From CAZKTF01 sp964555565 (GTDB taxonomy: Bacteria; Planctomycetota; JAJSAM01; JAKLKS01): a stretch of DNA of 10,130 nt. Below, piece by piece: positions 1-7,145 of the stretch (within the stretch, counting starts at the first letter, position 1; each line of letters starts with the position of its first letter). The position numbers and the translations under genes are program-made. The notes below the pieces were generated by a model. That model saw only the letters and a program-made list of their open reading frames with translations, had not been told where the DNA came from and made no database searches. The stretch lies in the NCBI GenBank assembly GCA_964555565.1, contig CAZKTF010000130.1, positions 1 to 10,130 on the forward strand, in the 5' to 3' direction.

Positions 1-191
1 TCAACTTCTGCTTCGACCTCCTCGGCCTCGAGCGGCCGAAGAGCCTCGCCAACACGCTCGGGATCATGAAGCGCAACCAGTGCGTGCTCGACGCCGGGGG
101 CCGTCGCGGGACCTACGCGGTCTCCCTCAAGGGGCGCGAGGTGGTGAAGGGGATGCTCCTCGAAGCGCCGTCGGCGTCGGACGAGGGGTGA
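1..191 (+). CDS. C-terminal fragment of an unidentified protein (possible winged-helix)
   Basis: An open frame enters from the left edge (first whole codon at position 3) and ends at TGA 189-191, leaving about 62 residues. The product is not recognised with certainty. The visible part has a leucine-rich helix, then a basic stretch, a Gly-Arg-rich turn (GGRRGTYAV) and the ending SLKGREVVKGML. This resembles the wing and last helix of winged-helix regulators, where a phrase like 'Y.LT.kGrevve' is common. That resemblance is a pattern impression, not an identification. The last ten residues or so are acidic and Ser/Ala-rich, as in a disordered tail. A 54-base gap separates it from the next gene, which has its own candidate promoter, so it is probably a separate transcription unit. 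Confidence 0.55.
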   Translation, partial: NFCFDLLGLERPKSLANTLGIMKRNQCVLDAGGRRGTYAVSLKGREVVKGMLLEAPSASDEG

Positions 192-207
192 GAGCCGCTT
201 CTTCCCC

Positions 208-236
208 TTGACCTCGCCGCCCGGGACGGCCACGAT
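208..236 (+). promoter_or_regulatory. candidate sigma70-type promoter for the amidohydrolase operon
   Basis: TTGACC at 208-213 matches the -35 consensus at 5 of 6 positions. After a 17-base spacer comes CACGAT at 231-236, matching the -10 consensus at 3 of 6. The predicted transcription start is near 243, only a few bases before the ATG at 246, so the mRNA would be leaderless or nearly so. No Shine-Dalgarno sequence is visible before that ATG, which agrees. The weak -10 and the high GC content keep confidence modest. Confidence 0.4.
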
Positions 237-245
237 GGGCGCCCC

Positions 246-1550
246 ATGCGACCCGCCCCGGTCGTCCTCCTGGCCGCGCTGGCCCTCGCCGCGGCGCCCG
301 CGCGAGGCCCCGCGCTCGCGCTCGAGGGCGGCCCGCCGCGCCCCTCGCGCGACTTCGCGATCGTGGGGGCCCGGATCGAGACCGCCTCCGACCGGGGGGC
401 GATCCCCGACGGCGTGCTCCTCGTGCGCGACGGGAAGATCGCGGCGGTGGGGACCCGCGCCGAGGTCCCGGTCCCCGCGGGGACCCCCGTGGTGGACGCC
501 GCGGGCCGCACGCTGCTGCCCGGGATCATCGACACGCACTCGCACATGGGGGTCTACCCCTGGCCCGAGGTGGACGCGAACTCCGACGGGAACGAGGCCA
601 CGGACCCGGTGCGGGCGGAGGTCCGCGCTCTCGACTCCGTGAACGCCGAGGACCCGGCCTTCGCGCTCGCCCGGGCCGGCGGGGTCACCTCGGTCCTCGT
701 CCTCCCCGGGAGCGCGAACCTCATCGGGGGGCAGGCCGCGGTCCTCAAGCTCCGGACCGGGGGCACCGTGGAGGCCATGCGCTTCGAGGGCGCGCCCCGC
801 AACATGAAGATGGCCTGGGGGGAGAACCCCAAGCGCGTCTACGGGGAGCGCGGGAACGAGCCCTCGACCCGCATGGGGAACCTGGCGGTCCTCCGGCGCG
901 CCTTCGACGGCGCGCGGGACTACGCGGCCGCCTGGGACCGCTGGCGCGCGAAGGGCGCCGCGGGCGACAAGGACGCCGATCCCCCCGACAAGGACCCGCG
1001 CAAGGAGGCGCTCGCCGCGATGCTCCGCGGGGAGTTCCGGCTCCAGGTCCACTGCTACACGCGCAGCGACATCCTCTCCCTCCTCGCCTTCGTGGAGGAG
1101 CAGGGGATGAAGGTGACGGCGATCCACCACGCGCTCGACGCCTACAAGTGCCGGGCCGAGATCGCCCGCCACGGCGCCGCCGTCTGCACCTGGGCCGACT
1201 GGTGGGGGTTCAAGATCGAGGCCTACGACGGGATCCCGGAGAACGCCGCCCTCTGCGCGGCCGCGGGGATCGCCGTCTGCGTCCACTCCGACTCCTCCGA
1301 GGGGGTCCAGAGGCTCCCCCTGGAGGCGGCCAAGATGATCGCGGCGGGCCTCCCGCGCGCCGAGGCGGTGAAGGCCCTCACCCGCAACGGGGCCCGGGTC
1401 CTCGGCGTGCAGGACCGCGTGGGGACGCTCGAGCCCGGGAAGGACGCCGACCTGGCGCTGTTCTCGGGGGACCCCTTCCGCGTGGCCACGCGGGTGGACG
1501 CCACCTGGATCGACGGCGTGAACGTCTGGTGGCGGGAGGACGCGCGATGA
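246..1550 (+). CDS. Secreted metal-dependent amidohydrolase (imidazolonepropionase/prolidase-like)
   Basis: The 434-residue product belongs to the amidohydrolase superfamily (urease-like TIM barrel), whose members hydrolyse amide or C-N bonds using one or two bound metals. A hydrophobic N-terminus (residues 1-25, ending in an ALA cleavage-like site) suggests export. A beta-sandwich segment follows (about 36-92), then GIIDTHSHMG with the metal-binding HxH at H98 and H100. Further likely ligands are H269 (QVHCYT), H294/H295 (AIHHA) and D349 (VHSDSS). The C-terminus carries the family signature GTLEPGKDADLALF (about 393-406). A charged Lys/Asp-rich insert lies near 233-256. The gene overlaps the next, a degenerate paralog, by 4 bases (ATGA), so the two are translationally coupled. 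An M55 aminopeptidase follows. Substrate is unknown; a dipeptide or cyclic amide is plausible from the context. Family assignment is firm, specificity is not. Confidence 0.88.
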   Translation: MRPAPVVLLAALALAAAPARGPALALEGGPPRPSRDFAIVGARIETASDRGAIPDGVLLVRDGKIAAVGTRAEVPVPAGTPVVDAAGRTLLPGIIDTHSHMGVYPWPEVDANSDGNEATDPVRAEVRALDSVNAEDPAFALARAGGVTSVLVLPGSANLIGGQAAVLKLRTGGTVEAMRFEGAPRNMKMAWGENPKRVYGERGNEPSTRMGNLAVLRRAFDGARDYAAAWDRWRAKGAAGDKDADPPDKDPRKEALAAMLRGEFRLQVHCYTRSDILSLLAFVEEQGMKVTAIHHALDAYKCRAEIARHGAAVCTWADWWGFKIEAYDGIPENAALCAAAGIAVCVHSDSSEGVQRLPLEAAKMIAAGLPRAEAVKALTRNGARVLGVQDRVGTLEPGKDADLALFSGDPFRVATRVDATWIDGVNVWWREDAR

Positions 1551-2872
1551 GGGACCGCGGCGCGGCGTGGCTCGCGGCGGCCGGGGCGGCCCTCCTCCTC
1601 GGGGGACCGGGCCCCGCGGAGGGGGCGTTCGAGGGGGAGTCCCCTCCCCCGGTCCTCCTCAAGGACGGGACCCTCCTCACCATGGCCGGGGAGCCGGTCG
1701 AGGGCGGCTCGGTCCTCCTCCGGGGGGGGAAGATCGAGGCCGTGGGCCGCGACGTCCCCGCCCCCCCCGGCGTCCGCGTCGTGGACTGCGCGGGGAGGCT
1801 CGTGACCCCGGGGCTCATCGACGGAGGCACGCAGGTGGGCCTCCTCGACATCGACCTCGTGAAGTCGGCCAACGACTCCGACGAGGGTGCCGTCCCCTCG
1901 GCGCCCGACCTGGACGTGCGGGACGGGGTGAACGTGGAGTCCCCCGTCTTCGCCGTCACCCGGTCCCACGGGGTGACGACGGTCCTCGTGGCCCCGCAGG
2001 AGGGGGACGTGATCAACGGGCAGGGCGCGCTGCTGCACTGCGTGGACGGCCCCCTCGCCGCGAAGACCGTGCTGGCGCCCTCCGGCCTGCACGTCTCCTT
2101 CGGGGAGCCGCCCAAGGCGCGCTTCGGCCCCAAGAACCAGCAGCCGCAGACCCGCATGGGGCTCGCGGCGCTGCTGCGCCGCGAGCTGGACCGGGCGCGC
2201 GACTACCTGGAGAAGAAGCGGCGGTACGAGGAGAAGAAGGCGGCGCCGCCGAAGGAGGGGGAGAAGCCCTCGATCCCGGACCCCCCGGCCGTGGACCGCG
2301 GGCTCGAGGTCCTGGGGAAGGTCCTCCGGGGGGACCTCCCGGTGTTCGCGCGCGCCGAGAGGCTGGACGACATCCGGACCGCGCTCCGGATCGGCGAGGA
2401 GTACAGGCTGCGCCTCGTGCTCGTGCGCGCGACGGAGGCCTGGAAGATCGCCGGGGAGCTCGCGGCGAAGCAGGTCCCCGTGGTCTACGGGCCCGTCACC
2501 ACGATGCCCCAGTCCATGGAGACCCTCGGGGCGCGCATGGACGCCCCGGCGATCCTCCAGCGCGCGGGCGTCCTGTTCTGCCTCATGACCGGGGGCGCCC
2601 ACAACGCCCGCAACCTCCCCTACCACGCCGGGATCGCGGTCTCCTACGGGCTCCCGCGGGACGCCGCGCACCGGGCCATCACCCGGGACGCGGCCCGCAT
2701 CCTCGGGGTGGGAGACCGGCTCGGGACCCTCGAGCCCGGGAAGGAGGCGACGGTCGTGGTCTTCGACGGGGACCCCCTGGAACCCCTCAGCAAGGTCGTG
2801 GCGATGTTCGTGCGCGGGCAGGAGGTCTCGCTGCGGTCGCGGCAGACGGAGCTGAACGAGAAGTGGAAGTGA
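1547..2872 (+). CDS. Amidohydrolase-like paralog lacking metal ligands (probable pseudoenzyme)
   Basis: The 441-residue product is a clear paralog of the preceding amidohydrolase. Shared features include RMGLAALLRRELDRARDY (compare RMGNLAVLRRAFDGARDY), the GTLEPGK motif, a charged linker (about 220-252) and overall layout. The ATG at 1547 sits in the ATGA overlap with the upstream stop. It is preferred over in-frame upstream starts because it opens a signal-peptide-like stretch (about 6-26). By manual alignment the metal site is gone: THSH becomes GGTQ (G94, Q96), H269 becomes R269, HH294-295 becomes V293/R294, and D349 becomes G349. The fold-defining parts remain, so this is not random decay: the frame is intact over 1.3 kb. 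It may be a structural or regulatory partner of its neighbour, or bind a ligand without hydrolysing it; both roles are inference. Downstream, 19 bases separate it from the M55 peptidase. Confidence 0.85.
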   Translation: MRDRGAAWLAAAGAALLLGGPGPAEGAFEGESPPPVLLKDGTLLTMAGEPVEGGSVLLRGGKIEAVGRDVPAPPGVRVVDCAGRLVTPGLIDGGTQVGLLDIDLVKSANDSDEGAVPSAPDLDVRDGVNVESPVFAVTRSHGVTTVLVAPQEGDVINGQGALLHCVDGPLAAKTVLAPSGLHVSFGEPPKARFGPKNQQPQTRMGLAALLRRELDRARDYLEKKRRYEEKKAAPPKEGEKPSIPDPPAVDRGLEVLGKVLRGDLPVFARAERLDDIRTALRIGEEYRLRLVLVRATEAWKIAGELAAKQVPVVYGPVTTMPQSMETLGARMDAPAILQRAGVLFCLMTGGAHNARNLPYHAGIAVSYGLPRDAAHRAITRDAARILGVGDRLGTLEPGKEATVVVFDGDPLEPLSKVVAMFVRGQEVSLRSRQTELNEKWK

Positions 2873-2891
2873 GAGGAACGAGGCCCCGGGC

Positions 2892-3734
2892 ATGAACGTC
2901 TTCATCTCCTGCGACATGGAGGGCGCGACCGGGGTCGTCCACCCGGACCAGCTCTCGAACAAGGGCTTCGACTACCCCCGGGCCCGGAAGTTCCTCACGG
3001 GGGACGTGGCCGCCGCCTGCGAGGGGGCGATGGAGGCCGGGGCGGAGCGGGTCGTGGTGTGCGACGGCCACGGCGCCATGCGCAACCTCCTCCTCGAGGA
3101 CCTCCCCGAGGCGGTGGAGGTCGTCGTCGGGCCCGCCTCCTCCCGGGCCCTCTGCCAGATGGAGGGGCTCGACGGCACCTTCGACGCGGCCATGTTCGTG
3201 GGGTACCACGCCCGGCACGGGACGCCGGGGGCGGTGCTCCCGCACACCTGGATCGGCGCCGTCGTCCACGAGGTCTCCGTGAACGGCCTGGTCTTCGGCG
3301 AGACCGCGCTCAACGCGGCCGTGGCCGGGCACCACGGCGTGCCCGTCGTCCTCGTGGTCGGCGACGAGGCGGTGGCCCGGGAGGCCGAGGAGCTCCTCCC
3401 GGACGTGGAGACCGTCGTCGTGAAGACCGCCGTCGGGCGCGCCTCGGCGATCTGCCGCACCCCGAAGTGGACCGCCCGGGCGATCCGCGAGGCCGCGGCC
3501 CGGGCGCTGCGCCGGAAGAAGCGCCCGAAGCCCTTCACCGTGAGAGCCCCCGTGGTCTTCGAGATCGCCTTCCACGACGTCCGGATGGCCGACCGGGCGA
3601 TGAAGCGGCCGGGGCTGGAGCGCGTCGGCCCCCGGTCCGTGGCCTTCTCCCGGAAGACGTTCCCGGAGGCCGCGGTGGAGGCCTGGCGGGCCCTGGAGTG
3701 GGTCGCGTCGGAGGACGCGGAGTTCCTGAGGTAG
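2892..3734 (+). CDS. dppA: M55 family D-aminopeptidase (DppA-like)
   Basis: The 280-residue product matches the DppA/M55 family of zinc D-aminopeptidases, which form large cytoplasmic barrels and release N-terminal D-amino acids such as D-Ala from short peptides. The N-terminus MNVFISCDMEG carries the family ligands D8 and E10. H60 lies in VVVCDGHG, H106 in GYHARHG, and E137 in VFGETALN. H118 (LPHTW) sits near the position of the proposed catalytic His of the Bacillus subtilis enzyme (numbering comparison from memory). There is no signal peptide, so it should be cytoplasmic. ATG 2892 is chosen because the conserved N-terminal strand begins immediately there; a weak GAGG lies about 8 bases upstream. 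It follows the two exported amidohydrolases by 19 bases, suggesting a shared role in peptide or peptidoglycan-fragment catabolism. The symbol is by family; substrate in this organism is unproven. Confidence 0.88.
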   Translation: MNVFISCDMEGATGVVHPDQLSNKGFDYPRARKFLTGDVAAACEGAMEAGAERVVVCDGHGAMRNLLLEDLPEAVEVVVGPASSRALCQMEGLDGTFDAAMFVGYHARHGTPGAVLPHTWIGAVVHEVSVNGLVFGETALNAAVAGHHGVPVVLVVGDEAVAREAEELLPDVETVVVKTAVGRASAICRTPKWTARAIREAAARALRRKKRPKPFTVRAPVVFEIAFHDVRMADRAMKRPGLERVGPRSVAFSRKTFPEAAVEAWRALEWVASEDAEFLR

Positions 3735-3744
3735 CGGCCGCCCT

Positions 3745-3750
3745 TACACT
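3745..3750 (+). promoter_or_regulatory. candidate -10 box before the adaptor gene
   Basis: TACACT matches the TATAAT consensus at 4 of 6 positions and ends 7 bases before the GTG start at 3758, so transcription would begin at or next to the start codon. No convincing -35 hexamer was found 16-18 bases upstream. A short GGGGAG lies between the box and the GTG; it could serve as a weak ribosome site if transcription starts further upstream. Confidence 0.35.
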
Positions 3751-3757
3751 GGGGAGC

Positions 3758-4756
3758 GTGAACCTCCGCGCCATCCTCCCCCCCGTCGCGGCCGTCGCCG
3801 CGGGCGTCGCGCTGGCCCTCCTCTACCACCGGTCCGGTCCCGCGCCGGTCGCGGGAGAGAACGCGGGGCTCCCGCTCCCGCAGCCGACGCCGCCCCCTCC
3901 CGCCGGCGGGACGATGCACCACCCGGCCGGGGCGGAGGGGCCCGAGCCGCCGAAGGCGTGGCAGGCGAAGGCGGTCCAGCCCCTCAAGGTCCCGCGCACC
4001 GAGTCGGTCCGGGCGAAGGTCGAGGGCCCCGACCCGGTCCCGGTGACCTCGGAGACCCGGGCGCAGGTGGCCGCGATCCTCGTGAAGCCGGGACAGGCGG
4101 TGGAGAAGGGGGAGCTGCTCGTGCGCCTGGACGGGCGCACCTGGGAGAAGGAGCGCGACGCCGCGCGGAAGGCCGGGGACGCGGCCCGGGTCGCGAAGGC
4201 GGAGCGGGCGCTCGCGGGACTGGAGATCCGCGCGCCCGTGGCCGGGCGGGTCCACCGCATCGACGCGGAACTCGGGATGATGCCGATGCGGGGGCCGAAG
4301 GGGGCCTTCCCGCTCGTGGTCCTCTTCGAGCCCCCGAAGATGGTCTTCACCGCCGAGGTGCCGGCGCCGCTGGCGGCCGGCCTCGCCCCGGGGACCCAGG
4401 TCTTCCTCCGCGCCGGCGACGACCTCCCGGGGACCGGGAAGGTCGAGAGCGTCGGGGAGCCGGGGCCCGGGGGGACGCGGCGGGTCGTGGCGCGGGCCGA
4501 GGACCTGCCCGGGAACTCGGCGGCGCCCGGGGGCGAGGGGGAACTCCTCCTCGTGACCGGCGTGCAGGAGGTCCTCGTGGTGCCGGAGACGGCCGTGGCC
4601 CTGCGCGGGGAGCAGCCCGTGGTGTGGGTGGTGCGCGTCACCTCGGACCTCGAGGAGAGGAAGGTCCGTCTCGGGCGCCGCCTCCCGGGCGCCGTCGTCG
4701 AGGTCCTCGACGGGGTCAAGCGCTTCGAGTCGGTGGCGATTCCCGACGCGAAATGA
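3758..4756 (+). CDS. HlyD/RND-type periplasmic adaptor (membrane fusion) protein
   Basis: The predicted product has 332 residues. It begins with a single membrane anchor (about 5-23), then a Pro-rich linker (about 27-66) containing GGTMHHPAG. A split biotinyl/lipoyl domain follows: VKPGQAVEKGELLVRLDG (about 109-126) and LEIRAPVAGRVHRI (about 155-168), separated by a very short charged helical segment of about 28 residues. A beta-barrel-like part (about 194-235) and a membrane-proximal part with VLVVPETAVALRG (about 272-284) complete the fold. Such proteins link inner-membrane transporters to outer-membrane channels, or help ABC exporters. No transporter or channel gene is adjacent, which is unusual. 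The GTG at 3758 is chosen because it directly precedes the anchor; longer in-frame starts would run through the M55 gene. The Met/His motif loosely recalls metal-efflux adaptors, but this is weak. It lies 23 bases after the peptidase gene and 25 before nrdJ. Confidence 0.78.
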   Translation: MNLRAILPPVAAVAAGVALALLYHRSGPAPVAGENAGLPLPQPTPPPPAGGTMHHPAGAEGPEPPKAWQAKAVQPLKVPRTESVRAKVEGPDPVPVTSETRAQVAAILVKPGQAVEKGELLVRLDGRTWEKERDAARKAGDAARVAKAERALAGLEIRAPVAGRVHRIDAELGMMPMRGPKGAFPLVVLFEPPKMVFTAEVPAPLAAGLAPGTQVFLRAGDDLPGTGKVESVGEPGPGGTRRVVARAEDLPGNSAAPGGEGELLLVTGVQEVLVVPETAVALRGEQPVVWVVRVTSDLEERKVRLGRRLPGAVVEVLDGVKRFESVAIPDAK

Positions 4757-4769
4757 CGCCGGGCGCCGC

Positions 4770-4775
4770 GAGAAT
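4770..4775 (+). promoter_or_regulatory. candidate -10 box before nrdJ
   Basis: GAGAAT matches TATAAT at 4 of 6 positions and ends 6 bases before the GTG start of nrdJ, placing the expected transcription start on the start codon. There is no Shine-Dalgarno sequence in the 25-base gap and no clear -35 hexamer. No B12 riboswitch can fit in this gap, so any cobalamin control would have to act elsewhere. Confidence 0.3.
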
Positions 4776-4781
4776 CGCCGC

Positions 4782-6518
4782 GTGCCCGCCCCCCTGACCC
4801 CGAACGCGCTCCGCGTCCTGGAGCGCCGCTACCTACTCCGCGACGACGCGGGCCGCGTCATCGAGGACCCGCCGGGGATGTTCCGCCGGGTGGCGCGGGC
4901 GGTGGCCCGCGCGGAGCCGCGCCGGGAGCGGGCGCGCTGGGCCGCCCGGTTCGAGGAGGCGATGTCCTCGCTGGAGTTCCTCCCCAACTCGCCCTGCCTC
5001 ATGAACGCGGGGACCTCGGTGGGGCAGCTCGCCGCGTGCTTCGTCCTCCCCGTGGCGGACTCGCTCCCCGGGATCTTCGGGGCCGTCCGGGACGCGGCCC
5101 TCATCCACCAGAGCGGGGGCGGCGTGGGCTTCGACTTCAGCCGCCTCCGCCCGCGCGGGGACATGGTGGGCTCCACCCACGGGGCGGCCTCGGGGCCCGT
5201 CTCCTTCATGCAGGTCGTGGACGCGGCCACCGAGGCCATCAAGCAGGGCGGCCGGCGCCGCGGCGCCAACATGGGCGTGCTCGACGCGCGCCACCCCGAC
5301 GTCCTCGAGTTCGTGGAGGCCAAGGCCAACGGAGGGATCCTCCGGAACTTCAACCTCTCGGTGGGGATGCCCGACGCGGTCATGCGCGCCGCGGCCTCCG
5401 GCGGGACCGTGCGCCTCGTGAACCCCCGCAGCGGGCGGGCCGTGCGGACCCTCCCGGCCGCGGCCCTCCTCGACCGGATCGCCCGGGCCGCCTGGCGCTC
5501 CGGGGACCCGGGGCTGCTCTTCCTCGACGCGGTCCACCGGCGGAACCCGCTGCCGTCGCTCGGCCGCATCGTCGCCACGAACCCCTGCGGCGAGCAGCCG
5601 CTCCTCCCCCACGAGACCTGCACGCTCGGGTCCCTCGCGCTCCCGCGCTTCGTCTCCGGGGGGAGGTTCGACCGGGGGAGGTTCGCCGCGGCGGTGCGGC
5701 TCGGGGTGCGCTTCCTGGACGACGTCGTGGGCACGACGCGCCACCCGCTCGCCGCGGTGCGGCGGGCCACCCTCCGCACCCGCAAGGTCGGCCTCGGCGT
5801 CATGGGCTTCGCCGACGCGCTCCTGGCGCTGGGGATCCCCTACGACGCCCCGGCGGCCCTCCGGTTCGCGGGGGAGGTGGCCTCGCTCCTCTCCCGCGAA
5901 GCGCGCCGGGCCTCCGAGGACCTGGCGCGCGAGCGCGGCCCCTACCCGGCCTTCCCCCTCAGCCGCGACGCCGCCCGCGGCCGCCCCCCGCTGCGCAACG
6001 CCACGCGCACGACCGTCGCCCCCACCGGCACCATCGCGCTCATCGCCGGCTGCTCCTCCGGGATCGAGCCGGTCTTCGCCCTCGTCCACGCGCGGAGGGC
6101 CTTCGGGGGGGAGGAGATCCTGGCGGAGGTCCACCCGGCGCTCGGCCCCGCGCTCGCGGCGGCGGGGCGGGACCCCGCGAAGTGGATCCCCCGGGTGGCG
6201 CGCTCGGGCTCGCTCCGCGCCCTCGGGGCCGCGATACCGGCGGGGCTCCGGCGCCTCTTCGTCACGGCGCTGGAGGTCCCCCCCGGGGTCCACGTCCGCG
6301 TCCAGGCCGCGTTCCAGGCCCACACCGACAGCGGCGTCTCGAAGACCGTGAACCTCCCCCGCGACGCCACCCCCGCGGACGTCGCCCGCGCCTACCGGCT
6401 CGCCTTCGACCTCGGGTGCAAGGGGATCACCGTCTACCGCTACGGGAGCCGGGAGGGCCAGGTCCTCTGCCTCCCCGAGGACGCCGAGGAGGGCTCCGCG
6501 CGGGAGTGCGCGGTGTAA
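4782..6518 (+). CDS. nrdJ: Adenosylcobalamin-dependent (class II) ribonucleotide reductase
   Basis: The 578-residue product is a class II ribonucleotide reductase, which reduces ribonucleotides to deoxyribonucleotides using a B12-generated thiyl radical and does not need oxygen. The N-terminus (LTPNALRVLERRYLLRDDAGRVIE, about 5-28) is typical, and no ATP-cone precedes it. Key residues are visible: C86 in AACFVLPV and C280 in ETCTLGS form the likely redox pair, and NPCGE (267-271) holds the thiyl C269 and catalytic E271. The C269-C280 spacing of 11 equals that of the Thermotoga maritima enzyme (C322/C333, from memory). TVAPTGTIALIAGCSSGIEP (411-430) is the substrate phosphate loop. The C-terminus ends at ECAV with only C563 and C576; the usual CxxC/zinc-finger tail is absent, and the protein is shorter than the roughly 640 or more residues common in the family. 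GTG is the start, with no SD. Confidence 0.93.
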   Translation: MPAPLTPNALRVLERRYLLRDDAGRVIEDPPGMFRRVARAVARAEPRRERARWAARFEEAMSSLEFLPNSPCLMNAGTSVGQLAACFVLPVADSLPGIFGAVRDAALIHQSGGGVGFDFSRLRPRGDMVGSTHGAASGPVSFMQVVDAATEAIKQGGRRRGANMGVLDARHPDVLEFVEAKANGGILRNFNLSVGMPDAVMRAAASGGTVRLVNPRSGRAVRTLPAAALLDRIARAAWRSGDPGLLFLDAVHRRNPLPSLGRIVATNPCGEQPLLPHETCTLGSLALPRFVSGGRFDRGRFAAAVRLGVRFLDDVVGTTRHPLAAVRRATLRTRKVGLGVMGFADALLALGIPYDAPAALRFAGEVASLLSREARRASEDLARERGPYPAFPLSRDAARGRPPLRNATRTTVAPTGTIALIAGCSSGIEPVFALVHARRAFGGEEILAEVHPALGPALAAAGRDPAKWIPRVARSGSLRALGAAIPAGLRRLFVTALEVPPGVHVRVQAAFQAHTDSGVSKTVNLPRDATPADVARAYRLAFDLGCKGITVYRYGSREGQVLCLPEDAEEGSARECAV

Positions 6519-6568
6519 GAGCCTGCCGCAGCCCAGGGCCCGGGGCGCCTCTTCCGAGCGCCTCTTGC
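6519..6568. other. convergent intergenic gap between nrdJ and pyrE
   Basis: This 50-base gap lies between two genes that end towards each other. It holds a 9-base direct repeat, GCGCCTCTT (6545-6553 and 6558-6566), of unknown meaning. I see GC-rich short complementarities but no convincing stem followed by a T-run on either strand, so termination here may be Rho-dependent. Confidence 0.5.
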
Positions 6569-7117
6569 TTACCCCAGCACCTGCGTCTTCGTGTAGAGCG
6601 GCGTGTAGGGCATCCGGCGATCGGCGAAGAAGCGCTCGGCGCCCATCTCGCGGTCCACGATCGCGACGACGCGGACGACCTTCGCGCCGAAGGCATGGAG
6701 CGCCTCCACGGCCTTCCAGGCCGAGGCGCCGGTGGAGCAGACGTCCTCCACGACGACGCACCGCTCTCCGGGCCGGAGCGGGCCCTCCACGAGCTTCTTC
6801 GTCCCGTGCCCCTTCTCCGACCTGCGGACGATGAAGGCCTTCAGCCGCCGCCCGCGCGCCGCCGCCACCGCGGCCACCGCGCCCGCGATGGGGTCGGCGC
6901 CGATCGCCATCCCCCCCACGGCGTCGCACTCCTCTCCCGCGAGACGGTCGAGGATCGCCTCGGCGACCAGGAGCGCCCCCTCGCCGTCGAGGGTGACCTG
7001 CTTCCCGTCGAGGTAGTAGTCGCTCTTCTGGCCGCTCGACAGGATGAACTCCCCGCGCCGGAGTGCCTTCTCGCGGATGAGGTCGAGGAGCCGGGCCTCG
7101 CGCGCCTTCGAGTCCAT
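6569..7117 (-). CDS. pyrE: Orotate phosphoribosyltransferase
   Basis: The 182-residue product makes orotidine 5'-monophosphate from orotate and PRPP, the fifth step of de novo pyrimidine synthesis, in the cytoplasm. Evidence: SSGQKSDYYLDGK (27-39) for orotate/PRPP contacts, the flexible catalytic loop RRSEKGHGTKK (98-108), and the PRPP-binding motif VVVEDVCSTGAS (121-132). Length is close to the short bacterial PyrE form. The ATG at 7117 is supported by a strong GGAGG six bases upstream. It is the last gene of a minus-strand run behind cinA (48-base gap) and the eIF2B-like gene. A TATCCT box in that gap could give it an extra promoter. No other pyr gene is nearby, so it is detached from a classical pyrimidine operon. 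Confidence 0.93.
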   Translation of the reverse strand: MDSKAREARLLDLIREKALRRGEFILSSGQKSDYYLDGKQVTLDGEGALLVAEAILDRLAGEECDAVGGMAIGADPIAGAVAAVAAARGRRLKAFIVRRSEKGHGTKKLVEGPLRPGERCVVVEDVCSTGASAWKAVEALHAFGAKVVRVVAIVDREMGAERFFADRRMPYTPLYTKTQVLG

Positions 7118-7123
7118 CGTGGG

Positions 7124-7128
7124 CCTCC
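7124..7128 (-). promoter_or_regulatory. Shine-Dalgarno site of pyrE
   Basis: On the minus strand GGAGG is followed by CCCACG (6 bases) and the pyrE ATG. It is the only textbook Shine-Dalgarno site seen ahead of a gene in this window, so the organism does use SD-led initiation although most of the other starts lack it. Confidence 0.7.
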
Positions 7129-7145
7129 GTTCCCGCGGCGGGCGG

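Noticed and set aside
1148..1546. A longer start for the second amidohydrolase inside the first gene.
   Set aside because: The extra 133 residues are low-complexity and fully overlap the conserved C-terminal part of the first amidohydrolase. ATG 1547 gives an ATGA overlap and a signal-peptide-like N-terminus.
1429..2746. A 17-base identical string (CTCGAGCCCGGGAAGGA) at 1429-1445 and 2730-2746 as a possible repeat element.
   Set aside because: It encodes the conserved LEPGK motif of the two paralogs at the same codon phase, so it reflects shared ancestry and codon bias, not a mobile or recombination repeat.
1223..2962. A minus-strand open frame of about 579 codons opposite the second amidohydrolase.
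   Set aside because: The composition is that of an antisense shadow and it conflicts with the conserved paralog on the plus strand.
3059..3757. A longer start for the periplasmic adaptor inside the M55 gene.
   Set aside because: The extension is Arg/Gly-rich shadow sequence. GTG 3758 directly precedes the membrane anchor and follows a -10-like box.
6519..6568. A bidirectional terminator between nrdJ and pyrE.
   Set aside because: The possible stems are only 4-5 pairs with mismatches and there is no T-run on either strand.
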